NCBI GenBank assembly: GCA_016295455.1
Contig: JAEDLE010000021.1
Span: 1-32,444, forward strand
Source of the DNA: Bacteroidales bacterium
Lineage (GTDB): Bacteria; Bacteroidota; Bacteroidia; Bacteroidales; UBA932
DNA length: 32,444 bases
Reading direction: 5' to 3'
The translations under genes were made by a program, and so were the position numbers. The notes beneath the pieces were generated by a model. The model did no database searches, was not told the origin of the DNA, and worked only from the letters and a program-made list of their open reading frames with translations. The stretch's first letter is position 1. Each line of letters begins with the position of its first letter. Shown one piece after another: positions 1 through 8,375 of this stretch.

Positions 1-100
1 ATATATATATCGTTAAGATATTGATTATAAAGAATATAAATGTTTAACTAATAAAATCGAGATCCATTTTTATTTGGATTTCAACTGGAAATACACAATT

Positions 101-235
101 ATGAAGAAAGTAAGCAATTACGAAACACCTGAAGTGACGGTGTTCGAGATTCATTCAGAAGCGGCCTTGTGCCAGAGTGAGGCCGGCGTAACAGTCAACG
201 ACTTTGAGTACGACGGAGATGCAATCAATTTTTAA
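101..235 (+). CDS. Small 44-residue peptide of unknown function preceding a fimbrillin-like lipoprotein
   Basis: ATG at 101 and TAA at 233-235 give a 44-residue peptide beginning MKKVSNYETPEV and containing an ALCQSE segment before an acidic tail (DFEYDGDAINF). There is no convincing signal peptide or membrane segment. It ends 3-12 nt before the start of the lipoprotein gene, so the two are probably co-transcribed. Short Bacteroidales peptides with the pattern MKK-x-Y-x-x-P-x-x-x-V, a central LC-x-S and an acidic Gly/Asp-rich end are familiar to me from genomes of this group, often near surface lipoprotein genes, but I know of no assigned function. The call as a real gene rests on this pattern and the operon-like spacing. 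Nothing shows whether it is exported, processed or regulatory. Confidence 0.6.
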   Translation: MKKVSNYETPEVTVFEIHSEAALCQSEAGVTVNDFEYDGDAINF

Positions 236-247
236 AGCATGATTCCT

Positions 248-2227
248 ATGAAAAAGTATCTTTCATATCTTGGAGCGTCTTTGGTAGCCATTGCCGCTTT
301 GTATTCATGTAATAAGGAATTGGCTGACCCGAATGAAGAAAAGACAGGTGCTGTTCCTTTTGAGATCAGCGCGTCGTCCATAGACACCAGGACCGAGAAT
401 GACGGTCTCTCAACCAAATGGGTTGCCGGTGACGCCATCAACCTTTTCCACGCTGCAGCCGGCAAGACTACCTACACGAGCGATGGTCAGTTCACGATTA
501 CATCTGAGAATCTTGCCGCCCGCAAGTTCACAGGAACACTTGCGGCTGCACTTGAGGCCGGAAATTATGATTGGTATGCGTTCTATCCGTATGACAGTCA
601 TGTTTCCACCCCTGCCAGTACAAGTTCAGGGTATGTGACGGTCGGAGGAACTTCCCAGACACAGACCGGTAATAATTCCACTGCACATCTTTGCGGAAAG
701 ACTTGCCCTCTCTATGGCGTTGCCTCTGCAGTAGCCAACGATGTTACCCCTTCCATTGAGATGAATCATCTCACTTCAATCGTTGAAGTCAATGTTACAA
801 ACAATAGTGGCAACGAACTTACCGTCTCTTCCGTGTCTTTCACTGGTACTGAGGATATCGTGGGTACATACTATATTAACTTCACTAAGACTCCTGTCGT
901 TTACACGTCAAGTGGGAAAAATTATGTTTCAAACACCGCTTCGCTTGGTGTTACGGATGGCGAGGCTATCGCAAACGGATCTTCTGCGAAGTTCTACATT
1001 GCAATCAAACCATTCACCGTTTCCGACGGTGTCCTGAAAGTCGCTGTCAATGGTTATGAGAAGGATATCACAATCAGCAAGGAAACTGTATTTGCTGCCG
1101 GTAAGATCAAGAAGATAAACTTCAATTACGATGTTACTCAAACCACCTATATTTGGGATCTTTCGATAGATAGCACTAGCGAGGCTACAGAGACTAAGAT
1201 TGCATGGACAAACGATGTCGCTGATATGGTATGTACTCAGGGTGAAGGAGGAACTGCTGCGAATAACTATTATCCAGGTGAATCAAATAGAACAAGCACA
1301 AGATTCTATTCAAAGAGTACTCTGTCAATTACTCCAAAAACCGGGAAATCTTTGACATATTATGTCTTTGAAGCTACGACAAACGACTATGCCACTGTTC
1401 TTGCAAATAGCACCTGGACGAATGCGGGAGTTATCGCAGAGGGCACTACTGTAACCGTAATACCAAAAGATCCAACAGCGGCCGTATCTGCTGTTATCGG
1501 AGCTGCCTGTGGCTTTACTAAGGTTGAATGCCATACAGATGAGGCACCCGTATTTGCGCCAATCATCAGAGCAGACCCAACAAGTATTAATGCTCCTGCT
1601 GCTGGGGATGTTTGCACAATTAATTACTCTATCGTTTTCCCTGTAGATGGAAAGTCTATATCTGCCACATCTGATCAGGATTGGGTACATTCATTTGATT
1701 ATTCAACAACTGGGGAAATTTCATTTGTGGTTGACGCTAATACCGGAGATGCAAGAACTGCAACTGTTACTCTTTCTTACGAAGGTGCTGAGAATGTCGT
1801 GGTATCCATCAGCCAAAATGCCAGTGGAACCGTCTCTGAAACAGAAATTGAAATAACCGGTGATTTCTCTTCAATAACAGATGGTCTTTCTTTAGCATAT
1901 CAGGGCATCACTATTACTCAACTTATAGGAACAGGTACTGCCCCAAGCAGTAGCTATGCTACAGCTACTACGTTAAGAGTATATGTAGGCAATACGTTAA
2001 CTTTCAGCTCTGACAAAACAATTACTAAGATTGTTCTTACACACACTTCATCATATAATGGCGGATCAGCGACAACCGCAGATGTTGGAACATACTCAAG
2101 AGGAACTACATCAAGTACATGGACTGGCTCTTCAAAAGAAGTTGTTATTACAAATACTAAGGGAACAGCAGACACAAAAAATATCCAAATAAGACCGACA
2201 AAAATTGTTGTCACTGTTCTTGAATAG
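248..2227 (+). CDS. Surface lipoprotein with fimbrillin-like N-terminal region, BACON domain and C-terminal beta-sandwich
   Basis: A lipoprotein signal peptide is clear: MKKYLSYLG, a hydrophobic stretch, then a lipobox ending at Cys21 (ALYSC). The ATG at 248 gives a normal signal; an ATG three codons upstream at 239 is also possible. Residues about 30-285 resemble Bacteroidales fimbrillin-like (Mfa-like) proteins: DTRTEN, KWVAGDAINLF and YDWYAFYPYD follow the usual TR...W..GD...F...Y.AFYP pattern. Residues about 440-525 form a BACON module (RADPTSINAPAAGD ... ISQNA), a beta-sandwich often found in Bacteroidota surface glycan-binding proteins. The regions on either side of BACON look like diverged copies of one beta-rich module. 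The role is inferred as adhesion or glycan binding at the cell surface. At 659 residues it is longer than a simple fimbrillin, and no anchor or assembly partner lies nearby except the small peptide gene upstream. Confidence 0.8.
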   Translation: MKKYLSYLGASLVAIAALYSCNKELADPNEEKTGAVPFEISASSIDTRTENDGLSTKWVAGDAINLFHAAAGKTTYTSDGQFTITSENLAARKFTGTLAAALEAGNYDWYAFYPYDSHVSTPASTSSGYVTVGGTSQTQTGNNSTAHLCGKTCPLYGVASAVANDVTPSIEMNHLTSIVEVNVTNNSGNELTVSSVSFTGTEDIVGTYYINFTKTPVVYTSSGKNYVSNTASLGVTDGEAIANGSSAKFYIAIKPFTVSDGVLKVAVNGYEKDITISKETVFAAGKIKKINFNYDVTQTTYIWDLSIDSTSEATETKIAWTNDVADMVCTQGEGGTAANNYYPGESNRTSTRFYSKSTLSITPKTGKSLTYYVFEATTNDYATVLANSTWTNAGVIAEGTTVTVIPKDPTAAVSAVIGAACGFTKVECHTDEAPVFAPIIRADPTSINAPAAGDVCTINYSIVFPVDGKSISATSDQDWVHSFDYSTTGEISFVVDANTGDARTATVTLSYEGAENVVVSISQNASGTVSETEIEITGDFSSITDGLSLAYQGITITQLIGTGTAPSSSYATATTLRVYVGNTLTFSSDKTITKIVLTHTSSYNGGSATTADVGTYSRGTTSSTWTGSSKEVVITNTKGTADTKNIQIRPTKIVVTVLE

Positions 2228-2263
2228 CCCACAGCAACTACCGACGCTGGGCGAACTGAAAAA

Positions 2264-2298
2264 GAGCCGGACAGGGCAGTTCCTGTCCGGCTCCTTTT
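2264..2298. terminator. Bidirectional intrinsic terminator
   Basis: A perfect 12-bp stem (GAGCCGGACAGG at 2264-2275 with its complement at 2282-2293) encloses a 6-nt loop. T-rich sequence follows on the plus strand (2295-2298) and a run of A precedes it at 2259-2263, which is a T run for the minus strand. It lies between the convergent lipoprotein and CpXC genes and would serve both. Confidence 0.88.
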
Positions 2299-2325
2299 GT
2301 GTCCGATGCCGAGCGGCGACGTCCG

Positions 2326-2991
2326 CTATCTGAAGAAGCGGGAGAGCCATTCGGCGTCTATCTTCGCGAAGCCTTCGGCGGATTCGGCGACGGAAGGGTT
2401 TCTGCCGAGTATGCCCCTGCAGTCCTCATAGACGTTGAATCCGACGTTCACGCCCTGCATGGCTCCGTCCATAGGGAAGGAGAGGACCATTTCATTGTCG
2501 GCGCCCTGAAGCCTGAAAAAACGGAAAGGAGCGGCCATTATCGCGTCAGACTTCGCGCCGGCCTTTTCACTGAGCTCCATCTTCGTCACATATTTGCACA
2601 TCTCCATCACCATATCGTCCAGCCCTGCCTGGAATATGCCGACCTTTTCGATGAATGAGCTCACATCCGGGACGCGGCGGAGCACGTAGCCGTCAAGATG
2701 GGTGGCTATCTCCGCGATGCGGTTCTCCAGACCAGGTGCGACAGCAGCGTCAAGACTGCCTTCGGGAAGGAGCCATATCATGAATTTCCTGTCGGGATCG
2801 TGATACAGAAGCTCGGATTTGAGGAGATTCCTCTGCCCGCAGCCGGGACACTCCCATATAAAGAGACTCCCGTCGCCTGCCTGTGCGGCAAGGGACGGGT
2901 CCTCTGATGAGTTGATGCTGCCATATACCTGAAGGATATGCGTTTTTCCGCAGTGTGGGCAGCGCACTTCCGTGTTGTGGACGAAAGCCAT
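2326..2991 (-). CDS. CpXC domain protein
   Basis: The 221-residue protein starts MAFVHNTEVRCPHCGK and carries two zinc-ribbon-like Cys pairs, Cys11/Cys14 (CPHC) and Cys48/Cys51 (CPGC), with the intervening SINSSEDPSLAAQ and the later LLYHDPDRKFMIWLLPE segments typical of the CpXC family. The family is named for the conserved CxxC motifs and its biochemical role is not known. Metal binding is an inference from the cysteines. It starts 3 nt after the aspS stop on the same strand, so it is probably the second gene of an aspS operon and may be translationally coupled to it. The C-terminal two thirds contain no recognisable catalytic motif. Confidence 0.82.
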   Translation of the reverse strand: MAFVHNTEVRCPHCGKTHILQVYGSINSSEDPSLAAQAGDGSLFIWECPGCGQRNLLKSELLYHDPDRKFMIWLLPEGSLDAAVAPGLENRIAEIATHLDGYVLRRVPDVSSFIEKVGIFQAGLDDMVMEMCKYVTKMELSEKAGAKSDAIMAAPFRFFRLQGADNEMVLSFPMDGAMQGVNVGFNVYEDCRGILGRNPSVAESAEGFAKIDAEWLSRFFR

Positions 2992-2994
2992 CGG

Positions 2995-4761
2995 CTACTC
3001 GTGTTTGCGTATGTCGAGGCAGAGCTCGTCCAGCTGTACGGCGTCTATCTCCGAAGGAGCGTCTATCATCACGTCACGGCCCTGGTTGTTCTTAGGGAAG
3101 GCGATGTAGTCGCGTATGGTCTCCTGTCCGCCGAAGAGGGCACAGACACGGTCGAAACCGAAGGCAAGTCCTCCGTGAGGAGGTGCTCCGAACTTGAAGG
3201 CGTTGATGATGAATCCGAACTTGTACTCGGCTTCTTCCTTGCTGATGCCGAGAATCTCGAACATCCTCTCCTGCATTCCGGCCTCATGTATCCTTATGGA
3301 TCCGCCACCCAGTTCGGTGCCGTTGAGCACGAAGTCATATGCATTTGCGCAGACTCTCTCGAGGTCTTCCTTCCTGTCGGAGTAGTACCAGTCGAGATGC
3401 TCCGGCTTTGGTGCGGTGAAAGGATGGTGCATTGCGTAGAAGCGGTTTGTCTCGTCATCCCACTCGAAGAGAGGGAAGTCCACGACCCAGAGCGGTGCGA
3501 AGACCTTCGGGTCCCTGAATCCCAGACGGTTGCCCATCTCGATCCTGAGCACTCCGAGCATGGTCTGGGCCTTGCGCTTCTGTCCGCAGAGCACAAGCAC
3601 GAGGTCGCCCGGAACGGCGCCTGCGGCCTCCGCCATAGATTTCACTTCTTCCGGGGTGTAGAACTTGTCCACCGAAGACTTTACGCTTCCGTCGGCGTTG
3701 TACTTGACATACACGAGGCCCTTTGCCCCGACCTGAGGTCTCTTGACCCATTCGGTGAGCTCGTCAAGCTGCTTGCGGGTGTAGTCTGCGGCTCCCGGAA
3801 CGGCTATCGCTCCAATGTATGGCACGCTGTCGAAGACTGAGAAGCCGTGGCCCTGCACCAGAGAGGTGATTTCGTGTATGGTCATCCCGAAGCGGATGTC
3901 CGGCTTGTCGGAACCGTAATTGTCCATTGCATCGTACCAGGACATGCGCGGAATCGGATTAGGAATCTCCACACCTATGGCATTCCTGAACATCTGCCTC
4001 ATCATGCCCTCGAAGGTGTTGAGCACGTCTTCCTGCTCCACGAAAGACATCTCGCAGTCTATCTGGGTGAATTCAGGCTGGCGGTCGGCACGGAGGTCCT
4101 CGTCACGGAAGCAGCGCACTATCTGGAAGTACCGGTCGTAGCCTGCTACCATAAGCAGCTGCTTGAAGGTCTGCGGGGACTGCGGAAGGGCATAGAACTG
4201 GCCCGGGTTCATCCTTGAAGGAACCACGAAATCCCTTGCTCCCTCAGGTGTGGACTTGATGAGATAAGGGGTCTCGATTTCCATGAATCCCTCCTTGTCA
4301 AGGTATGACCTGATTTCCTGTGCCAGCCTGTGGCGCAGGGCGAGGGCCTTCTGGAGCGGAGGACGGCGCAGGTCGAGATAACGGTATTTCGCGCGTATGT
4401 CCTCTCCGCCGTCTGAATTCTCCTCGATGGTGAAAGGAGGTGTGACGGACTTGTTCAGCACATTGATGGATGAAACGATGATTTCGATGTCACCTGTGTC
4501 CATCTTCGGGTTCTTGCTCTGGCGCTCGACCACCTTGCCCTTGACCTGGATGACGTATTCCCTGCCAAGCGATGATGCCGCCTCGACGAGAGACTGCTCT
4601 GCAGTAGCCTCTACCACAAGCTGGGTGATGCCGTAGCGGTCGCGCAGGTCGATGAAGGTCATGCCTCCCAGCCTGCGGCTTCTCTGTACCCATCCGGAAA
4701 GAGTAACTTCCTGTCCCGCATTGGCCAGGCGAAGCTCTCCACAAGTGTGTGTCCTGTACAT
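2995..4761 (-). CDS. aspS: Aspartate--tRNA ligase
   Basis: This cytoplasmic class II synthetase charges tRNA-Asp with aspartate using ATP. The 588-residue length matches bacterial AspRS. An N-terminal OB-fold anticodon-binding region (about 1-105; LSGWVQRSRRLGGMTFIDLR) precedes the catalytic core. Motif 2 is FRDEDLRADRQPEFTQID (218-235), the flipping loop region includes ALPQSPQTFKQLLM (191-204), and motif 3 is GLAFGFDRV (531-539). The bacterial GAD insertion lies between them. The ATG at 4761 fits the conserved MYRTHTCGELR start. It is divergent from ksgA across a 122-nt gap holding two -7 boxes, and the CpXC gene follows directly. No missing key residue was seen. Confidence 0.97.
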   Translation of the reverse strand: MYRTHTCGELRLANAGQEVTLSGWVQRSRRLGGMTFIDLRDRYGITQLVVEATAEQSLVEAASSLGREYVIQVKGKVVERQSKNPKMDTGDIEIIVSSINVLNKSVTPPFTIEENSDGGEDIRAKYRYLDLRRPPLQKALALRHRLAQEIRSYLDKEGFMEIETPYLIKSTPEGARDFVVPSRMNPGQFYALPQSPQTFKQLLMVAGYDRYFQIVRCFRDEDLRADRQPEFTQIDCEMSFVEQEDVLNTFEGMMRQMFRNAIGVEIPNPIPRMSWYDAMDNYGSDKPDIRFGMTIHEITSLVQGHGFSVFDSVPYIGAIAVPGAADYTRKQLDELTEWVKRPQVGAKGLVYVKYNADGSVKSSVDKFYTPEEVKSMAEAAGAVPGDLVLVLCGQKRKAQTMLGVLRIEMGNRLGFRDPKVFAPLWVVDFPLFEWDDETNRFYAMHHPFTAPKPEHLDWYYSDRKEDLERVCANAYDFVLNGTELGGGSIRIHEAGMQERMFEILGISKEEAEYKFGFIINAFKFGAPPHGGLAFGFDRVCALFGGQETIRDYIAFPKNNQGRDVMIDAPSEIDAVQLDELCLDIRKHE

Positions 4762-4826
4762 ATGATGTATTGTTTATTCTTGTTCTTCTTCGTCCCGAAT
4801 GACTCCGGAACCTGCTTTTTGGAAGG

Positions 4827-4834
4827 CAAATTTA
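4827..4834 (-). promoter_or_regulatory. Predicted -7 box of aspS promoter
   Basis: On the minus strand the sequence TAAATTTG matches the Bacteroidota -7 consensus TAnnTTTG exactly, about 65 nt ahead of the aspS ATG. No clear -33 TTG element was identified at the usual spacing. Confidence 0.6.
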
Positions 4835-4856
4835 ATACTTTTAGTGCTATTTCGTA

Positions 4857-4864
4857 TATCTTTG
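4857..4864 (+). promoter_or_regulatory. Predicted -7 box of ksgA promoter
   Basis: TATCTTTG matches TAnnTTTG exactly and lies 19 nt before the ksgA ATG at 4884. The -33 region is weak. Only 22 nt separate this box from the oppositely oriented aspS box, so the two promoters must overlap. Confidence 0.65.
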
Positions 4865-4883
4865 CAGGGTAAATCCGTAAGAT

Positions 4884-5690
4884 ATGGAAGTAAGGGCCAA
4901 AAAAGCATTGGGACAGCATTTTCTCACAGACCAGTCCATCGCGAAAGCCATAGTCGACGCGCTCGACACCTCCGGTCGGCAGACCCCTGCGGACACGCTT
5001 GAAATCGGTCCGGGCATGGGCGTGCTGACCAGGTATCTGCTTGAAAGGGAAGATGTAAGCCTACGGCTCGTGGAAATCGACAGCGAGTCGGTGGAATATC
5101 TGATGACCCATTTTCAGGGACTTCAGGGAAGGCTGATGGAAGCCGATTTCCTGAAGATGGACCTAGGCACCATATTCCCGGGAAAATTCCTTGTGATAGG
5201 TAATTTTCCGTACAATATCTCCTCGCAGATTTTCTTCCGCATACTCGACCATAAGGACAGCATCCCGGAGGTGGTTTGCATGATCCAGAAGGAGGTGGCG
5301 GAGAGGATAGCTGAAAAGCCGGGAACGAAGACTTACGGGATTCTGTCCGTGCTGCTGCAGGCGTGGTATGACATAGAATACCTCTTCACCGTGGGTTCGG
5401 GAGCATTCGCGCCTCCTCCGAAGGTTCAGTCCGCGGTCATACGCCTCCGCAGGAATTCCCGCACCGACCTGGGCTGCGACCCTGCGCTGTTCAAGGAGAT
5501 AGTCAAGATGTCCTTCAACCAGAGAAGAAAGACCCTCAGGAATTCCCTGCGACAGCTCTGCACGCGGCATCCTGAGGTGGATGTGGCGGACAAGGTTTTC
5601 GACCTGCGCCCCGAGAGGCTCAGTGTCGAGGATTTCATTGAACTGACCAGACGCTTTTCCGGCACGGAGGCTTCAGGACAGGAACTCTGA
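4884..5690 (+). CDS. rsmA: 16S rRNA (adenine-1518/1519-N6)-dimethyltransferase
   Basis: KsgA/RsmA uses S-adenosylmethionine to dimethylate two adjacent adenosines near the 3' end of 16S rRNA late in 30S assembly. The 268-residue length is typical. The conserved N-terminal KKALGQHFLTD segment is present at 6-16, the SAM-binding motif I EIGPGMG is at 40-46, the acidic ribose-binding motif VEID follows at 63-66, and the catalytic NFPY motif is at 107-110 followed by NISSQI. A small C-terminal helical domain contains the NQRRKTLRNSL segment expected for the family. The gene faces the glycosyltransferase gene tail to tail with only 3 nt between stop codons, leaving no room for a separate terminator. 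Confidence 0.96.
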   Translation: MEVRAKKALGQHFLTDQSIAKAIVDALDTSGRQTPADTLEIGPGMGVLTRYLLEREDVSLRLVEIDSESVEYLMTHFQGLQGRLMEADFLKMDLGTIFPGKFLVIGNFPYNISSQIFFRILDHKDSIPEVVCMIQKEVAERIAEKPGTKTYGILSVLLQAWYDIEYLFTVGSGAFAPPPKVQSAVIRLRRNSRTDLGCDPALFKEIVKMSFNQRRKTLRNSLRQLCTRHPEVDVADKVFDLRPERLSVEDFIELTRRFSGTEASGQEL

Positions 5691-5693
5691 GCA

Positions 5694-6695
5694 TCATTTG
5701 TAGAAGTTCTTTCTGTAGGCCTGGATTTCCCCCCGGCCGAGCACGCACCTTTCCCACCATGCGCGGAGGAAGCCGCTGCCGTATCCGCAAAGCTGGACGA
5801 AGGCTGCCGCAACCGAGAGGGCGGCGACTTCAACTCCTGTCCTGCACACAAGCAGCGCGTCGCAGAATATCAGGACGGCATATGCAAGGAGGGGCAGCCA
5901 CGCCCAGGGGCAGAAGAAGCCAGCGATGAGCATGATTGAGGCGGACACGGTGAATGCTGCCGGCAGCATATGCACGGCTTTCAGGGATGAAGGATGTTTC
6001 TTGTAGAGGTTGATCCTGGCGATTCCGGAGTTGTGGACCTGCTTGAAGAATTTGCGGAAATCCGTGCGTCTTTTGTGGCAGACCCAGGCTTCCGGAAAGA
6101 GACGGCAGCTGCTTCCGGACTCGAAAATCCTGATACTCAGGTCGATATCTTCGCCGAAGCGCATCTTGCTGAAACCCCCGAGTCGCTTGAACAGATCCTT
6201 TTTCACACCCATATTGAAGCTTCTGGGATAGAACTTGTCCAGTTTCCTGCGACCTCCGCGTATGCCTCCCGTGGTGAAGAACGAGGTCATCGAATAGCTG
6301 ATCGCCTTCTGGACCGGGGTGAAGCTTTCATCCGCCCTGTCAGGCCCTCCGAAGGCATCCGCAGGACAGCGTTCCAATTCACCGTCTATGGCGTTGAAGT
6401 ATCCCGGCGGCACGAGCACGTCCGAATCAAGGAAAATGAGATATTCTCCCGCGGCATACTCCGCCCCGTAATTCCGGGTCTGTCCCGGACCGCTGTTGGG
6501 CTTGACCAGATACTTCAGCGGTATATGGGGATGAGCTGCGGCAAAGCGGGCCGCCACATCCCCGCAGGGACGCGATGACCCGTCTTCCACCACAATTATC
6601 TCGAAATCTTCCGAAGACTGCCCGGCAAGGCTCTCCAGCAGATCCCTTATCTCGTCAGGCCTGTCATATACAGGCACTATCAGCGAATACTTCAT
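5694..6695 (-). CDS. Family 2 glycosyltransferase with C-terminal membrane segments
   Basis: The 333-residue protein begins MKYSLIVPVYDRPDEIRDLL, the GT-A fold start of GT2 enzymes, with VVEDGSS at 35-41 and the nucleotide-sugar/metal DxD motif in IFLDSDV (D90, D92). An acidic pair in RFGEDIDLSIRIF provides the likely catalytic base region. Residues about 240-300 are hydrophobic and probably form two or three membrane segments, so the enzyme is likely attached to the inner membrane facing the cytoplasm. The donor and acceptor sugars cannot be told from sequence. The start overlaps the end of the small HTH gene by 4 nt (ATGA type), making it the last gene of the NfeD-flotillin-HTH group. Confidence 0.85.
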   Translation of the reverse strand: MKYSLIVPVYDRPDEIRDLLESLAGQSSEDFEIIVVEDGSSRPCGDVAARFAAAHPHIPLKYLVKPNSGPGQTRNYGAEYAAGEYLIFLDSDVLVPPGYFNAIDGELERCPADAFGGPDRADESFTPVQKAISYSMTSFFTTGGIRGGRRKLDKFYPRSFNMGVKKDLFKRLGGFSKMRFGEDIDLSIRIFESGSSCRLFPEAWVCHKRRTDFRKFFKQVHNSGIARINLYKKHPSSLKAVHMLPAAFTVSASIMLIAGFFCPWAWLPLLAYAVLIFCDALLVCRTGVEVAALSVAAAFVQLCGYGSGFLRAWWERCVLGRGEIQAYRKNFYK

Positions 6696-6934
6696 TCCTG
6701 ATACTCTTCTTCTGCGGCCGCACCGGCGCCGTCATCCCGGAACTCGAGTATGTCGCCCGGCTGACAGTCAAGGGCCTTGCATATGGCCTCCAGCGTGGAG
6801 AAGCGTATGCCCTTTGCCTTTCCGTTCTTGAGCACCGACATGTTCGCGGCGGATATGCCGACCGTTTCAGCGAGCTTGCCTACAGGAATCTTCCTGCGGG
6901 CAAGCATCACGTCTATGTTGATAATTATTGACAT
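6692..6934 (-). CDS. Small Cro/C1-type helix-turn-helix transcriptional regulator
   Basis: The 80-residue protein is almost entirely one HTH domain: residues about 5-62 include VGKLAETVGISAANMSVLKN (recognition helix region) and FSTLEAICKALDCQPGDIL, the signature of short YozG/HTH_26-type regulators. An acidic, Ala/Glu-rich tail follows. It overlaps the flotillin gene by 10 nt at its start and the glycosyltransferase gene by 4 nt at its end, so its translation is probably coupled to both. DNA binding is well supported by family; the target is unknown. No promoter of its own is visible. Confidence 0.88.
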   Translation of the reverse strand: MSIIINIDVMLARRKIPVGKLAETVGISAANMSVLKNGKAKGIRFSTLEAICKALDCQPGDILEFRDDGAGAAAEEEYQE

Positions 6935-8352
6935 ACCTGTTCCTTAGGTCCCTCTTCCGCCTGCTGCTCTTCCGGCTTTCCCTTGAGATAGTTCGGAAGT
7001 TCGAGGCCTGCCATCTTGAAGAGCTCGTCAAGCGGCGGAACCGACTTCATCATACCTGAGATGAAGTTCGAGGTAGCGGTCTTGCCGTCGGCCCCGTTTC
7101 CACCGTCCCAAACGGTCACCTTGTCGATGTTTATCCCCTTGACAGCCTCTACCTGGGTCTTCACCAGTTCCGGAAGCTTGTCTGCGATGAGCATGAGCAC
7201 GGCCTTCTGAGGATCTCCTGCAGCGGCGTTGACCATCTGGTTGAAACCCTGCGCCTGCTTTGAAAGTATTTCGAGGGTACCGCGCGCCTGGGCGTCCATC
7301 TTTGCGTATATGGCGTCGGCCTCTCCCTTTGCCAGACGGCGTATCTTCTCCGCCTCGGCCTCAGCCTCGATTATGGCCTTTTCCTTGTCTATCTGGGCAG
7401 GAACGACGATATTGGCGTTCTGGGTAGCCTTTTCTCTCTCGGCCCTGGCAACTTCGGCGTCACGCTCCGACTTGTAGGCCTCCTCGAGTGCCTTCGCAGC
7501 CTGCACCTTCTCCGCGGCAACAGCCAGCCTTGCGGCCTCTGCCTCCTTCTCGCGGCGTACCGCGTCGGAGTTGGCGATGGCTATCCTGGAGTTGTTCTCT
7601 CCCTCGACTGCAAGGGCGTTCGCCTCCGCAGTCTTGATACGGGTGTCCCTGGTGGTCTCGGCGATACGGATATCCTTGTCCCTGTCTGCCTCGGCCTTAC
7701 CGATTTCACCGAAACGGTTCTGCTCGGCCACGCTCTTCTTGGCGTCGTTAATAGCCTTTGCCGCAGCCTCTTTACCAAGGGCCTCGATGTATCCGGACTC
7801 ATCGCGTATGTCGGTGACATTCACGTTGATTAGTTTCAGACCTATCTTGCGGAGCTCGGCCTCGACGTTCTGGCTCACGTTCGCGAGGAACTTGTCACGG
7901 TCGGAGTTGATTTCCTCGATGTCCATGGTGGCGATGACCAGACGGAGCTGACCGAAGAGGATGTCGGTGGCGATGTTCTGGATGCTCTCGATCGAGAGTC
8001 CGAGCAGTCGCTCGGCGGCATTGGTCATATTGTCCGGCTCGGTGGATATGCCGACGGTGAAGCGGCAAGGTACGTCCACGCGTATGTTCTGCTTACTGAG
8101 GGCATTGGTGAGGTTGCACTCGATGGAGATGGGCTTGAGGTCCAGGAAAGCATAGCTCTGGAACACAGGCCAGATGAAAGAAGCACCGCCGTGGATACAG
8201 CGTGCGGAGGATGCGGATCCCATCTTGTTCTTTCCGGTCTTACCGTAGATGACGAGAATCTTGTCAGAAGGACAACGCTTGTAGCGTCTCAGGATCGCGG
8301 ACAAGGTAACGAAGAATACCGCGACCAGTATCAGTATGAGATACAGTTCCAT
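6925..8352 (-). CDS. Flotillin-like SPFH-domain membrane scaffold protein
   Basis: The 475-residue protein has an N-terminal membrane segment (about 3-21), then a short basic stretch RRYKRCPSDKILVIYG and an SPFH/band-7 domain (about 30-220; contains KPISIECNLTNAL, NIRVDVPCRFTVG and LKLINVNVTDI). A long Ala/Glu-rich coiled coil (about 200-370, for example KALEEAYKSERDAEVARAER) and a C-terminal oligomerisation region follow, the architecture of FloT/YuaG flotillins. Bacterial flotillins assemble membrane microdomains and affect envelope protein organisation. The upstream gene encodes an NfeD-like membrane protein with a 23-nt gap, the classic YuaF-YuaG pairing. Its stop overlaps the HTH gene start by 10 nt. 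Confidence 0.93.
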   Translation of the reverse strand: MELYLILILVAVFFVTLSAILRRYKRCPSDKILVIYGKTGKNKMGSASSARCIHGGASFIWPVFQSYAFLDLKPISIECNLTNALSKQNIRVDVPCRFTVGISTEPDNMTNAAERLLGLSIESIQNIATDILFGQLRLVIATMDIEEINSDRDKFLANVSQNVEAELRKIGLKLINVNVTDIRDESGYIEALGKEAAAKAINDAKKSVAEQNRFGEIGKAEADRDKDIRIAETTRDTRIKTAEANALAVEGENNSRIAIANSDAVRREKEAEAARLAVAAEKVQAAKALEEAYKSERDAEVARAEREKATQNANIVVPAQIDKEKAIIEAEAEAEKIRRLAKGEADAIYAKMDAQARGTLEILSKQAQGFNQMVNAAAGDPQKAVLMLIADKLPELVKTQVEAVKGINIDKVTVWDGGNGADGKTATSNFISGMMKSVPPLDELFKMAGLELPNYLKGKPEEQQAEEGPKEQVCQ

Positions 8353-8375
8353 TTCTATTGATTTTTATGGGTTTG

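Noticed and set aside
2938..3840. 300-codon plus-strand open frame opposite aspS
   Set aside because: It is the antisense shadow of a fully conserved aspartyl-tRNA synthetase and its translation has no family features.
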